Part shown: piece by piece, positions 15,251 to 24,878 of the stretch
How the letters are laid out: each line of letters opens with the position of its first letter
Position numbering within the stretch: position 1 is the stretch's first letter
DNA from: Fibrobacter sp. UBA1765
GTDB taxonomy: Bacteria; Fibrobacterota; Fibrobacteria; Fibrobacterales; Fibrobacteraceae
Direction of reading: 5' to 3'
Length of the DNA stretch: 64,000 nt
NCBI GenBank assembly: GCA_002314675.1
Contig: DCGZ01000136.1
Span: forward strand, 1 to 64,000
The notes under the pieces: model-generated
Told to the model about the DNA's origin: nothing
Database searches by the model: none
Seen by the model: only the letters and a program-made list of their open reading frames with translations
Translations under genes and position numbers: made by a program

Positions 15251-16990
15251 TTAATGAAGCTTTTCTTCGTTTAATGCTTCGCGCTGTAAATCAAGCTCTG
15301 CTGCCTTGTAATCTTCTTCTGTAGTATCTTTTGGATTCCAGACAACGACTTGATTTCGACCGTTTTCCTTGCCTTTATAAAGGGCTTGGTCAGCAAGCTG
15401 AATACTTCTATCTACTCCGAGCCTTGGGTCATAGAGGGCTACGCCAACAGTGATTGTTACCGGAATGCGTAAATCGGAATAATTTATTTCAAGGGCTTCA
15501 ACAGTTTTACGGAAACGCTCGGCGACAATCGTTGCTCCTTCAAGGGCTGTTTCCGGGAGCATTACCAGGAACTCTTCACCGCCCCAACGAGCAACAAAGT
15601 CGTATTTACGGAGTAAGTTGCGAATTGTATTTGCAACGCTCTTTAAAACGACGTCACCGCAGTTATGCCCATAGGTGTCGTTAATGCGCTTAAACTTATC
15701 GATGTCAATAAAGATAAAGCAGAAATCACGACGCATACGAACTGCGCGGTGTGCTTCTTGTTGAATCTTTTCGCGTAGGTCGCGGCGGTTCGGCAGGCCT
15801 GTCAACTCATCTGTTCTAGAAATGATGTCTAGCTGGTTCTTTGCAGCTTCAAGTTCCTTTGTGCGTTTTAGAACCTGTTCTTCGAGGTGCTTCTTGTGGT
15901 CGTTTAGCTGCTTCATCTGCTTTTGGATGAGTCTAAGCATTCTGTTGAAAGAACTTGCCAGAATGCCAATTTCATCTTTGCGCTTGTCGTCAGGGAACGG
16001 CTCTGCATCAAAGTTACCTTCGCTAATGTAGTTGATGTAGCTGATAATCTTTCTAAGTGGTGTTGTAAATCGTAAAAAGAGGAAGCTGACCATGAAAATG
16101 GTTACGAGCAAAACGATTACCAAGAGAATGAAGATCGTAGAAACAGTCGTGAATATTGCCTTTTCGGCATCGTCCCTTAATTGCAGTGAATAAACGTTTA
16201 ACTGGTATGTCGAATTTTTAGCGAATGCAGTCAAGTATTCCTTGCCGTCAGACAATTTGACAAAGTCCGAAAAGTTTTCGTTCAGAGACTTTGGAGCTGG
16301 AAGACCTAGATCCATGACCGTGAGCTTGCCTTCGGACGCTAGCACCGGATTTGGATGCATCAAGAGCTTGCCTTCATTGTCGGCTACAATCAGGAATTGC
16401 GGGTCTTCGGCCTTTTGAACGATTTTACTCCAAATACGTCGCATTGAAAAACTTGCTACGAGGGCTCCGTTGGCGGTTGCTCGTGAACCGACTTGAACGG
16501 CGAATATTTTCTTTGGGGTTTCTCCGTCTTCCCAGAACCAGGGCGAAAGATAGGTCCTGACCTGCGTAACCCTGTTAAAGTCATCAAATGATTGCGGAAC
16601 GCTGTTATGGGCTGCAGCCTTGATCATGGAATTGTCGCAGATGAGCTCGTTGTTCCTTCCATAAAGGCGAATGTATTCGCCATTCATGAAGAGCGGAGAG
16701 ACATCGTAGCTCTTTAAAAAGCCGGACGCTTCAATAGGGTCTAGTGATGAAATCGAAGAAGTCTTGCCAAGCAGGTAAAGCTGCCTGTCGAAAAGGTCCA
16801 TTTCTTGCTTCATCGTGTAAGAAGCATTTTTGGCAATATCCCTGTTGGTTTGGAACCATGTGCCCATGAGCGAGGTTCTTTGCGAATGAATAAACCACGC
16901 CGTAACACCGCCCATCAAGACGGTGATGGTCAATACCAAGAGCACTAGGCATTTAAAAAGGATACTGTTCTTGAAGGACCTAAAAAGCAT
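15251..16990 (-). CDS. Membrane diguanylate cyclase (Cache-HAMP-GGDEF)
   Basis: A 579-residue inner-membrane enzyme making cyclic di-GMP. A TM segment near 14-32, a periplasmic Cache-like sensor to about 280, a second TM near 285-310, a HAMP linker with coiled coil (KQMKQLNDHKKHLEEQVLKRTKELEAAK) and a GGDEF domain follow in order. The active-site loop is GGEEF near residue 468 and the inhibitory I-site RKYD lies five residues before it, so product feedback is expected. The start is three bases after the stop of the solute-binding protein gene, so the two are cotranscribed and may sense one ligand together. Confidence 0.9.
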   Translation of the reverse strand: MLFRSFKNSILFKCLVLLVLTITVLMGGVTAWFIHSQRTSLMGTWFQTNRDIAKNASYTMKQEMDLFDRQLYLLGKTSSISSLDPIEASGFLKSYDVSPLFMNGEYIRLYGRNNELICDNSMIKAAAHNSVPQSFDDFNRVTQVRTYLSPWFWEDGETPKKIFAVQVGSRATANGALVASFSMRRIWSKIVQKAEDPQFLIVADNEGKLLMHPNPVLASEGKLTVMDLGLPAPKSLNENFSDFVKLSDGKEYLTAFAKNSTYQLNVYSLQLRDDAEKAIFTTVSTIFILLVIVLLVTIFMVSFLFLRFTTPLRKIISYINYISEGNFDAEPFPDDKRKDEIGILASSFNRMLRLIQKQMKQLNDHKKHLEEQVLKRTKELEAAKNQLDIISRTDELTGLPNRRDLREKIQQEAHRAVRMRRDFCFIFIDIDKFKRINDTYGHNCGDVVLKSVANTIRNLLRKYDFVARWGGEEFLVMLPETALEGATIVAERFRKTVEALEINYSDLRIPVTITVGVALYDPRLGVDRSIQLADQALYKGKENGRNQVVVWNPKDTTEEDYKAAELDLQREALNEEKLH

Positions 16991-16993
16991 TGT

Positions 16994-18508
16994 TTATTTT
17001 TTCCTACGGTATGTGAACACAAAGCCCGCAATAACTGCAAGAGCTAGTAGTGCTATAGTATAGGAAATAGGAGTTGAGGATTCTTCCTTCTTTTCTTCGA
17101 CAACCGGGCTTTCTTCGTTATTTTTAGATAAGTTTACTTTAGATAAGAATACCGGGTCCCAAATTTTTTGGAAATCTTCAAAATTTACGGAAACAGACGC
17201 ATTCTCGTCTCCAAGAAGTCGATTGAGCTCTACGTCTGCCTTTGTTAGGATTTCGAAAATCTTTTCATCACTGTAAAGGCCTTCAATTTCTAGCAGAGAC
17301 CAGATTTCGCTGAACATTGAAACTAGGACTGCTTCGATTTCACCCCAGCGAGGTAGGCTTGGGTAGGCGTGGCCATATTTCAAGCCTTCGATAAGAGGCT
17401 GGTAAACGGAATCTGTAGACCATGACGCAAGCACTGATTCTGATGGTGGCAAAAAGCCGATGTGCCTTGTATAGGCGTCAAGAGCCTTGTCTGAAGTTAG
17501 GAATGTTAAAAGCTTTAGGGCGTTTTCCTTGTCCTCTGCTTTGGCTGGAATTGCAAGGTTTGAGCCCCCGATAAAGCCGATGCTGCCGGCAGAACCCTTT
17601 GGCACGCGGAATAGTTCAACACCGTCATTGCCGATAGGAGAAGAAATCAAGCCACCTTCGGCTCCAGAAAAGCGAAGCTGCATTACAATTTCTGCAGTAT
17701 TCAAAATAAATGCAAGTTCACCGCTGTTAAACTTTTGGGCAACCTGCGCCGTATTCAAGTTGAGGCTTTCGCGGTCAACCAAAGAATCCTTTACGAACTT
17801 TAGGTATTTTGCAATCCCCTTCAAGGTGTTTGTTTCAAGAATGGAGGATCTTGTTTTCCCTGCATCGATTCTTACAAAGTCACCGCCTTCCGACCAAACC
17901 CATGGCGCAAAGTTATGTGGAATGTTCCAGTCGCTTTTGCCTGGGAATGCGTAAGACTGGATCGGGGTCCCGTCTTCGAGGGTCAGTTTTGCATCTTGAA
18001 TTTTTTTGAGGGCGGAAGCGAACCCTTCGTATGTTTCGATGTCGCTTGCTGTAATACCAACTTTATTTAGAATTCGCTTGTTGCCAAGCAATGTGCGGGC
18101 ATCCACAAACCATGGTATAGAGTAAATGGTCGGGTCGCCTTCGATGTGCGTTGTTTCAAAGCTTACCGGAATAAAGCGTTCCGGCTTAATGGACTTCATG
18201 TACGGGTCCAGGTCAAGGAGAGTTCCGCGTGAAGCAAAATACGGGAGCCAGGTTGTTCCAAGCTGAACAACTGATGGAAGGTCCTTGCCGCTTTCAAGGG
18301 CTCCAGAAATACGTCCCCAGGCTTCGCCCCAGTCAAGAACGGTAACTTTTACGGGAATACCGGTTTCTTGGGTAAAGGTTTTAAGACCGTCTTCGAGTTT
18401 TTCCTTAGGGGATGCTCCATTTGGCATGATCCAAATAGATAATGGTTTTGCTGCCATTACCGATGTCGCTAAAATAAGAGAGCTTAGCAAGACAAATTTT
18501 TTCTTCAT
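16994..18508 (-). CDS. Extracellular solute-binding protein with C-terminal membrane anchor
   Basis: A 504-residue family 1 type binding protein: signal peptide (MKKKFVLLSSLILATSVMAA), PLSIWIMPNG, a WGEAW region and ARTLLGNKRIL, as in sugar ABC binding proteins. Unlike them it ends with a Glu/Lys linker, a hydrophobic segment (ISYTIALLALAVIAGFVFTY) and RRKK, so it is tethered in the inner membrane. No permease or ATPase gene is nearby; the next gene is a Cache-HAMP-GGDEF cyclase three bases away. It is best read as a ligand co-receptor for that cyclase, by inference. The start at 18508 has GAGG upstream. Confidence 0.85.
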   Translation of the reverse strand: MKKKFVLLSSLILATSVMAAKPLSIWIMPNGASPKEKLEDGLKTFTQETGIPVKVTVLDWGEAWGRISGALESGKDLPSVVQLGTTWLPYFASRGTLLDLDPYMKSIKPERFIPVSFETTHIEGDPTIYSIPWFVDARTLLGNKRILNKVGITASDIETYEGFASALKKIQDAKLTLEDGTPIQSYAFPGKSDWNIPHNFAPWVWSEGGDFVRIDAGKTRSSILETNTLKGIAKYLKFVKDSLVDRESLNLNTAQVAQKFNSGELAFILNTAEIVMQLRFSGAEGGLISSPIGNDGVELFRVPKGSAGSIGFIGGSNLAIPAKAEDKENALKLLTFLTSDKALDAYTRHIGFLPPSESVLASWSTDSVYQPLIEGLKYGHAYPSLPRWGEIEAVLVSMFSEIWSLLEIEGLYSDEKIFEILTKADVELNRLLGDENASVSVNFEDFQKIWDPVFLSKVNLSKNNEESPVVEEKKEESSTPISYTIALLALAVIAGFVFTYRRKK

Positions 18509-18817
18509 AAAAACCTCGAATACACAAAAAATCGGCCTTTTTGGGGCTTCATATATACACTGCCCCAAAATAAACAATTTTTAAATAATTCGCACAGTTT
18601 TTTTTGTTGAAGTATGCTCTTTGACAAGTTTGTGTAAGAAATTTTGCCTTATTTGGTGAAAAATTTTGTTCTTGGGAGTTTTATTTCCAAAAAAAATGTG
18701 ATTTTCCGTTTTAAATGGGAATATTTTATGTTGAAATAAAAAGTCTTTGCTTTGCAACGGTTTTCGTTTGGCGGGCATCTAATTTTTTAGTTTTAGTACC
18801 CCGGATTTTAAGATATT
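18509..18817. promoter_or_regulatory. Divergent AT-rich control region between binding protein and macA
   Basis: About 300 bases without a gene. A TTGACA lies at 18621-18626 but no matching -10 at the right distance is clear. TAGTACC (18794-18800), the motif of the 4.5-4.8 kb array, lies 17 bases before the macA ATG. Nothing else is supported. Confidence 0.4.
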
Positions 18818-20116
18818 ATGAAAAGATTTATCAAGATTTTTATTGTTTTGGCCGTTTTAGCCGGAGTAGGGTATTTTGCCTACGTCCGTTTTGCTGCAAG
18901 TGAAAAATCTGTGGTGGGAACGCTTGTTAGCGAAAAAATAGAGACTAGAACGATCCGTACCACAATTTCTGCGACAGGTAGCCTAGAGCCTGTGGACCAG
19001 GTTGAAGTTGGCACTCAGGTGTCTGGCGACATTGCAAGGATTTTTGTTGACTACAATTCCAAGGTAAAAAAGGGCCAGGTTCTAGCGGAACTTGACAAGT
19101 CAAAATTAAAGGCAACTCTCACGCAGGCTGAAATTTCGTATAAGTCTGCAGAAAACGATTACAGCTATAAGCTTTCTACTTATGAACGTACAAGGAAACT
19201 TGCCGAAAATGGAAGTGCTAGCGCTGTTGAATTGGAATCTGCGCAATACAATATGAATGCGGCTAAGTTTGCCGTGGAACGCAGCCGTAGTGAAGTAGAG
19301 CAGGCTAAGTTAAACCTGAGCTATGCTACAATCAAGAGCCCGATCAATGGTGTGGTATTGGAACGCGCAGTCGATGTTGGGCAGACTGTTGCCGCCTCGA
19401 TGAGTACGCCAACGCTTTTTATTTTGGCCAAGGATCTTTCGCAAATGAAGGTCATGGCGGATGTGGATGAAGCAGACATAGGCCAAGTCAAGGCCGGTCA
19501 AAATGTTGAATTTACGGTAGACGCCTATTTGGAAGATACGTTCAAGGGAATAGTGCAGGAGGTTCGCCTGAACCCGACGACAACAGCGAACGTTGTTACA
19601 TATACAGTTGTGATTACTGCAGAAAATCCAGACCAAAAGCTTTTGCCAGGCATGACTGCTACCTGTACAATCATTACCCAGGAGATTCGCGACGCTATTG
19701 CACTCCCGGCAAAAGCTATCAAGTTTATTCCGGCTGAAGGAACGCCGAAGTTACCTCCTCCAGATGGCATGGGGCCGCCGCCTAAGCGAGAGGATTCTTC
19801 AAAGTTTGCAGATGGCAAAATGCCGCCACCGGGCATGGGCGCTATGGGAGGCTTTTCTGGAATGGCAAAGAAGAAGTCCTGGAGCAAGAATCACGGAGAT
19901 AAGGGACCAAAATTCGTTTGGATTAACATGAACGGCTCTGTGATGCCGCGTCCTGTGAAAGTTGGGATTTCTGACGGTGTGTATATGCAAGTGGAACATG
20001 GCTTGAATGTTGGGGACTCGGTCGTTGTTTCGCAGGAATCAAGTGTTGTGAAGGCCCCAGCAAGTGGCGCGGTAAGCCCGTTCATGCCGGGCCCGCCAGG
20101 GAGGAAAAAGAAGTAG
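18818..20116 (+). CDS. macA: Periplasmic adaptor of a MacAB-type efflux system
   Basis: A 432-residue membrane-fusion protein with one N-terminal TM (residues 5-25). The lipoyl/barrel-sandwich halves surround an alpha-hairpin: VEVGTQVSGDIARIFVDYNSKVKKGQVLAELD and YATIKSPINGVVLERAVDVGQTV. A beta-barrel domain follows. Between about 305 and 365 an unusual Pro/Gly/Met/Lys-rich insert appears (PPPDGMGPPPKRED, PPPGMGAMGG) with another at the C-terminus. It would link the inner-membrane ATPase-permease encoded downstream to an outer-membrane channel. It is separated from its presumed partners by a 367-base repeat island. Confidence 0.85.
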   Translation: MKRFIKIFIVLAVLAGVGYFAYVRFAASEKSVVGTLVSEKIETRTIRTTISATGSLEPVDQVEVGTQVSGDIARIFVDYNSKVKKGQVLAELDKSKLKATLTQAEISYKSAENDYSYKLSTYERTRKLAENGSASAVELESAQYNMNAAKFAVERSRSEVEQAKLNLSYATIKSPINGVVLERAVDVGQTVAASMSTPTLFILAKDLSQMKVMADVDEADIGQVKAGQNVEFTVDAYLEDTFKGIVQEVRLNPTTTANVVTYTVVITAENPDQKLLPGMTATCTIITQEIRDAIALPAKAIKFIPAEGTPKLPPPDGMGPPPKREDSSKFADGKMPPPGMGAMGGFSGMAKKKSWSKNHGDKGPKFVWINMNGSVMPRPVKVGISDGVYMQVEHGLNVGDSVVVSQESSVVKAPASGAVSPFMPGPPGRKKK

Positions 20117-20483
20117 CTAGACAGGAATCAGGAATTGTAGTTTATTATGTTGGCGAGCGAAGCGCGGCCATCCAGGAATCGTGATGAGGTACGCACCTTC
20201 GGTGCTTGAGGCATGAGGTCGGCGCTACCTGCGCCTAGAGGAAATGTTGAAGTCTGTCGGCTGTAGGCTGTCGTCAGAAATTGTAATTTCCCATGTCATT
20301 GTCAATTCATAATTCTGCATTCTGAATTCTTAATTCTGAATTATCAAAGCCTTTCAGGCGACAGACGTCTGCTACAGCCGACAACATTGAAAATTTGCAT
20401 GCTCCTCTCGTCTCTCGTCTGTAGGCACGTAGTGCCGTTCTCTCGTCTAACCACTAGCCCCTAAATCCTAAATTCTAATAACC
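20117..20483. repeat. Mosaic intergenic repeat island
   Basis: No gene. It contains, in order: a half of the palindromic element (20121-20173, like 59957-60015), an inverted copy of the left-edge hairpin repeat (20185-20207), GTCTGTCGGCTGTAGGC (20252-20268, found inverted at 63491-63507), AATTCTGAATTC-type low complexity (20301-20340), an inverted relative CTACAGCCGACA (20372-20383), and the exact 46-base repeat 20405-20450. This is a stack of repeat pieces rather than a regulatory leader, although it sits between macA and macB. Confidence 0.85.
20405..20450. repeat. Exact 46-base repeat, copy 1
   Basis: Identical over all 46 bases to 60138-60183. It starts with TCTCTCG heptamers, holds the hairpin GGCAC-GTA-GTGCC and ends TTCTCTCGTCTAA. 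In both places it lies 30-55 bases before a start codon on the plus strand. Confidence 0.95.
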
Positions 20484-21239
20484 ATGAATCCTATACTTTC
20501 CATAAGGCATCTGCATCGTGATTTTAAAATGGGCGATGAAGTCGTTCATGCTTTGCGTGGTGTGTCCTACGATATTTTCCCGGGAGAATTCGTGACAATC
20601 ATGGGAACGAGCGGCTCTGGCAAAACGACCATGCTGAACATTCTTGGTTGCATGGACAAGCCGACAAGTGGTGAGTATGTTTTGGACGGCGAACATGTTG
20701 AAACTTTGAAGCGTGATGCCCGCGCAAGAATTCGCGGTACAAAGATTGGCTTTGTCTTTCAAAGCTACAATCTTCTTTCTAGGACTACGGCGATTGAAAA
20801 TGTGGAGCTGCCCTTGCTTTACAATCCAAAAATTTCAGCAAGGGAGCGCCGTGAACGGGCTGTTGCAGCTTTAAAGCGTGTTGGCTTAGAAGACCGAATG
20901 AACCATTTGCCTAACCAGCTTAGCGGCGGCCAGCAGCAGCGTGTTGCTATTGCTCGCGCCCTGGTAAATGACCCTGTAATAATCCTTGCCGACGAAGCTA
21001 CTGGCAACCTTGATACGCGTACAAGTTACGAAATCATGATGCTGTTCCAGGAATTGAACAAACAGGGCAAGACGATTATTTTTGTGACGCATGAACCTGA
21101 CATTGCGACATTTAGCAGTCGCACGATAACGCTTCGTGATGGCCTTGTTCGAAAGGACATCGCCAACGAAAATGTTCAGGATGCGCGTGCCGCCTTTGAC
21201 GCGCTTCCGCCTCCAGAAACCTTTGAGGAGGATGCATGA
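20484..21239 (+). CDS. ABC transporter ATP-binding protein, MacB/LolD type
   Basis: A 251-residue ATPase with Walker [10 protein letters not shown] near 38-46, Q-loop [10 protein letters not shown], signature LSGGQQQR, Walker [14 protein letters not shown] and switch THE. It would drive the membrane protein encoded next, whose ATG overlaps this TGA (ATGA). In Escherichia coli MacB the ATPase and permease are fused; here they are separate genes. With the upstream adaptor this forms a tripartite exporter of peptides, toxins or macrolide-like compounds; the substrate is unknown. Confidence 0.9.
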   Translation: MNPILSIRHLHRDFKMGDEVVHALRGVSYDIFPGEFVTIMGTSGSGKTTMLNILGCMDKPTSGEYVLDGEHVETLKRDARARIRGTKIGFVFQSYNLLSRTTAIENVELPLLYNPKISARERRERAVAALKRVGLEDRMNHLPNQLSGGQQQRVAIARALVNDPVIILADEATGNLDTRTSYEIMMLFQELNKQGKTIIFVTHEPDIATFSSRTITLRDGLVRKDIANENVQDARAAFDALPPPETFEEDA

Positions 21240-22450
21240 GTCCGCTTACATTAATCAAGATTGCCTTTGCAGCCCTTTTGCGCAATAAGATGCGCACTGT
21301 GCTTTCGATTCTTGGCATTGTTATAGGCGTTGCCGCCGTGATTACGATGACTGCGATGGGTGAGGGTTCCAAGCAGTCTATTCGAGAAAAAATGAGTTCC
21401 ATGGGAACAAATGCGATTATTATTATGCCAAACCAGCAGCGCCGTGGCGGTGTCCAAATGGATGCGAGTGGGGCTGCTGAAGCGCTTGAAGAAGCAGATG
21501 TCATTGCCCTTAGGGAAAATGCAACCTATATAAACGCAGTTTCGCCGATGATTACTGCTGGTGGCCAGGCAATTGTTGGCAATAACAATTCGCCAACCCC
21601 GTTGAGCGGAATTTCTGCGGATTACTTAAAGATTCGTAATTATGAAATTGATGACGGTGTAATGTTTGATGACACAGCGGACCGCATGGCAAAAGTTTGC
21701 GTAATCGGCCAGACAGTAATAAAGAACCTGTTCCCGGAAGGTAACCCGATAGGAAAGACGATCCGCTACAAGAGCATTCCCTTGAAAGTCATAGGAACAT
21801 TGAAGGCTAAGGGCTCAGGTGATTTTGGCCAGGACCAGGACGATGTGATTTTTACACCCTACCAAACTGTGATGAAGCGCTTTACCGCAACAACGGCCAT
21901 TCGGCAGATTTATGCAAATTCTGCCCACGAGGGCTATGCCGAACAGGCTACTGAAGAGATTATGCAGATCCTGAAGGAACGCCGTAATTGGACAAAGCCG
22001 ATGGACCCGTTTAGAATATTTACCCAGGAAGAAATGTTAGAAATGATGACCAGTACCACGAACTTGCTTTCTGTTGTGCTTACGGCTATCGCTGGCATTA
22101 GCTTGCTTGTTGGAGGCATTGGCATTATGAATATCATGTATGTTTCTGTTACGGAGCGTACGCGCGAAATAGGGCTTCGTATGGCCATTGGTGCACGTGG
22201 CCGTGATATTCTTTTGCAGTTTTTGTTTGAATCCGTGATTATCAGCTTGCTTGGCGGATTTATCGGAATCCTGTTTGGTGGCCTTGCTTCTTTTGCTGTA
22301 CGCATGATTGCAAACTGGCCGATGAGCATTTCGCTTACAAGCGTTGTCGTAAGCTTTGGAGTATGCTTTGTGACTGGTGTGTTCTTTGGCTGGTACCCGG
22401 CACGAAAGGCTAGCAGGCTTGACCCGATTGAAGCTTTGCGATTCGAATAG
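21236..22450 (+). CDS. ABC transporter permease, MacB/FtsX type
   Basis: A 404-residue inner-membrane protein with TM1 near 20-40 (SILGIVIGVAAVITMTAMG), a periplasmic MacB core domain to about 270, and three C-terminal TMs of the FtsX family with VTERTREIGLRMAIGARGRDIL. It uses ATP hydrolysis by the preceding ATPase as a mechanical pump rather than passing substrate through the membrane, as known for MacB. It converges on the S41 protease gene eight bases away. Confidence 0.9.
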   Translation: MSPLTLIKIAFAALLRNKMRTVLSILGIVIGVAAVITMTAMGEGSKQSIREKMSSMGTNAIIIMPNQQRRGGVQMDASGAAEALEEADVIALRENATYINAVSPMITAGGQAIVGNNNSPTPLSGISADYLKIRNYEIDDGVMFDDTADRMAKVCVIGQTVIKNLFPEGNPIGKTIRYKSIPLKVIGTLKAKGSGDFGQDQDDVIFTPYQTVMKRFTATTAIRQIYANSAHEGYAEQATEEIMQILKERRNWTKPMDPFRIFTQEEMLEMMTSTTNLLSVVLTAIAGISLLVGGIGIMNIMYVSVTERTREIGLRMAIGARGRDILLQFLFESVIISLLGGFIGILFGGLASFAVRMIANWPMSISLTSVVVSFGVCFVTGVFFGWYPARKASRLDPIEALRFE

Positions 22451-22458
22451 GATTTGTT

Positions 22459-23742
22459 CTAGAAATCTAGAATCGCTCCACCCATTTTAAAAGATTCTGA
22501 TTCCGGTACAATTTCAAAGACTTCAAATTGGTAGTCGGCACTCTTTGCCATTGCTTTAGAATAAAGGGCTCCAAGCGTGTTGTAAAGGCAGTTCCAGCTG
22601 TCTGTTTCGCATAGGTATTCCGGCTTGATTCCCTTGCCGTGGTATGTTTCGTTTTTTTCGTTATAAATCATGGCGTTGGTAATGTATGCAAGGGCTCCGA
22701 TTGGGGTTTTGAATGGAGCTTGCCCGATACCTTTGCCGTAGGTTGTTGTGCCTGTTGTATGCACCCTTTCGCTTTGCGAAAGCGCCATCGTGAAAATTTC
22801 TGCACAGCTTGCCGATTTGCTATTGGTGAAGAGTACGATGTCGAACTGTTCGCCGAGCCCGCCATTTGAAGCAAGGTGCTTTTGCCAGGATTCAAGCTTT
22901 TCGCCCTTTTGGTTGAAACCCATGGTTTTTGTCTTCATGACAATTCCTTCTCCAAGAAAAACGTCTGCTGCGGCAAGGCATTGCGAAATAAGCCCGCCAG
23001 GATTGTTGCGGATGTCTATTACGACAGGGAGCTTTGTGTCTTTTATGATTCTTACGACGCTGTCAAGTTCGCCGATTGTACCGAGTTCCGCATTGGATGT
23101 GGGCTTTGCAAATTTTCTTAGCGTGATAATGGGGTTGCCTGTTAAAAGCGTGTCTAAGAAGACCGTCGGAAGCATTAAGCTTTCTTTTTTCAGTTCGACT
23201 GTAACCGTATCGTTTTGATAGGCGTATTTCAAGACAACGCTATCGACTGCCGCTATGGCTGCATTGTACATTGTTCCGTTGTCATTTTTTAGATCGACAC
23301 CGTTTGCTTCTAGAAGTGTTGCGTAGCGAGGGACTTTAGCTCGTTCTGCAGAACTTCCCGGGAAGATTCGGTAAACTTTTAATGGGTATTCTCCTCCATA
23401 GTACCTTAATTCTATGCCTGGGGTCCCATTGTTGATGCTCGTTGTCATCGAGGTCTCTGTTTCTTCTGCTTTTTGAGGAACGATGTACCTTGTAAACGGA
23501 TCTTGCAGGGCATCGTATAGGGCTTGCGGCTCCGAAAAAGCGCTTTGCTCAGGCAGGTCGTCAAAAATGTATTCGCGTTCAAGTAGCCAGTAGTTGTATT
23601 CGTACTCAGAAAGCTCTCCGCTCTTTTCTGCAGGATTTTCTAAGGAACAACCGAGTACGAAGAATACGCAGAGTAAAAAGCTAAAAACGAGGGGAACGGT
23701 TCCTCTCGTTTTTTTTGTTGCTAAATAGCCTGTTCTATTCAT
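22459..23742 (-). CDS. S41 family C-terminal-processing-like peptidase, lipoprotein
   Basis: A 427-residue lipoprotein (lipobox VLGC near residue 32) with a PDZ-like segment about 95-190 and the S41 catalytic domain. IDIRNNPGG is the conserved strand-loop, the nucleophile lies in NSKSASCAEIF and the general-base lysine in TYGKGIGQ. It would cleave periplasmic or envelope protein C-termini. The leader is preceded 15 bases away by the leucine-rich-repeat gene in the same direction, so they may share a transcript, though its ribosome site is weak. Confidence 0.87.
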   Translation of the reverse strand: MNRTGYLATKKTRGTVPLVFSFLLCVFFVLGCSLENPAEKSGELSEYEYNYWLLEREYIFDDLPEQSAFSEPQALYDALQDPFTRYIVPQKAEETETSMTTSINNGTPGIELRYYGGEYPLKVYRIFPGSSAERAKVPRYATLLEANGVDLKNDNGTMYNAAIAAVDSVVLKYAYQNDTVTVELKKESLMLPTVFLDTLLTGNPIITLRKFAKPTSNAELGTIGELDSVVRIIKDTKLPVVIDIRNNPGGLISQCLAAADVFLGEGIVMKTKTMGFNQKGEKLESWQKHLASNGGLGEQFDIVLFTNSKSASCAEIFTMALSQSERVHTTGTTTYGKGIGQAPFKTPIGALAYITNAMIYNEKNETYHGKGIKPEYLCETDSWNCLYNTLGALYSKAMAKSADYQFEVFEIVPESESFKMGGAILDF

Positions 23743-23757
23743 GCCTGCTTAAGGAGC

Positions 23758-24510
23758 TTATGCGTCGATTTTTGCACCAACGCGTTCGCCCAAAGACTTG
23801 ATTGCTGCCGCCGGAATCTTGTTTTCTGTAACAGAAATGGTTTCGAGCTTTTTGCAGTTTTCAAGAGTTGCCGGCAGCGTTGTGAGCTGGTTTGTATCGA
23901 GCAAGAGTTCGCGGAGGTTTTCAAGCTTGCCTATGCTTTCTGGAATTTCTGTAAGCTGGTTGCTAGAAACCACAAGAATTTCGAGAGCCTTCGCATCGCC
24001 TAGGTTTTCTGGCAATGTTTCAAGGTTGTTGATATCTGCGTAGAGCTTTTTAAGTTCCGGGAGCTTGAATATTTCTGCCGGGAGTTCCATGAGCATGTTG
24101 TTGTGCAAGCTGATTTTTTCTACGTGCTTCCAGTTCTTGATAGTCTTTGGAAGTTCCTGGAGCTGGTTCTGAGCAGCGTTCAACTGCTTCAAGTTCTTGA
24201 AATTGCCGATGGATTCCGGGAGTTCCGAAAGGCAGTTGTAGCCTACGTAAAGCGATTCGAGCTTTGTAAGCTCGCCGATTGCTTCTGGCAGGTCCATAAG
24301 GTCGTTGCTTGCAAGGGAAAGCTTTTTCAGGTTCTTGAGCTTTGCGATTTCGTCAGGGATTTCGACAAGTTCGTTCTCGTCGAGCTTGAGTTCTTCGAGT
24401 TCTGTGAGCTCAAAAAGTTCGTCTGGGAGAATTTTGAGAGCAAGTCCGTTCAAGTCGAGTGTCTTGGCGTGTTTTGCCTTAGCCTTGGCTAGAATTTCCA
24501 TAATGTTCAT
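23758..24510 (-). CDS. Leucine-rich repeat protein, cytoplasmic
   Basis: A 250-residue protein with about nine LRR units of 23 residues (LxxLxLxxNxLxELPxxIxxLxxL), for example LEELKLDENELVEIPDEIAKL and LKKLSLASNDLMDLPEAIGEL. There is no signal peptide or TM, so it is intracellular and presumably binds another protein. The consensus is the short bacterial/plant intracellular class. AAGGAGATTATC gives a strong ribosome site. Its partner is unknown; the only neighbour on the same strand is the S41 protease. Confidence 0.85.
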   Translation of the reverse strand: MNIMEILAKAKAKHAKTLDLNGLALKILPDELFELTELEELKLDENELVEIPDEIAKLKNLKKLSLASNDLMDLPEAIGELTKLESLYVGYNCLSELPESIGNFKNLKQLNAAQNQLQELPKTIKNWKHVEKISLHNNMLMELPAEIFKLPELKKLYADINNLETLPENLGDAKALEILVVSSNQLTEIPESIGKLENLRELLLDTNQLTTLPATLENCKKLETISVTENKIPAAAIKSLGERVGAKIDA

Positions 24511-24878
24511 GATAATCTCCTTTTCTTAAACTTTATGCTAGTTACAAAACAAAAATGTAATGATGTTAGCCACGTTGTAAATCTTAGCTTTTTTATTTTG
24601 TTCGCAATGAAAAAAAGAGCGTTTTTTTTGCCGATAATGCCTTTATTTTATTCCAATTTGTAATAACTCCCCTGATGTAAAAATAATATAACATTCTTGT
24701 GAACTTCGCATGAATGCTTTACAGATTGGGTGTAAACGGGCTACAATCAATGTCTTATGAGTAAAAAATTAAAATCCATGACAGATTTTATTACTTTTTT
24801 CATGAATTTTTGTAAATTTGAGTCCAGCTCTTATAAAAAAGGGCCGAATTTATTGAAAAATACCAAGGAAAACGCGTA
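24511..24878. promoter_or_regulatory. AT-rich divergent control region
   Basis: About 370 bases between the LRR gene and the AIPR gene with no reading frame of note. TAAATTTG at 24813-24820, 58 bases before the AIPR start, fits the TAnnTTTG promoter box. Nothing else is supported. Confidence 0.45.

Noticed and set aside
16994..18508. Substrate-binding subunit of an ABC sugar importer
   Set aside because: No permease or ATPase genes adjoin it and it has a C-terminal membrane anchor; a sensing role with the cyclase fits better.
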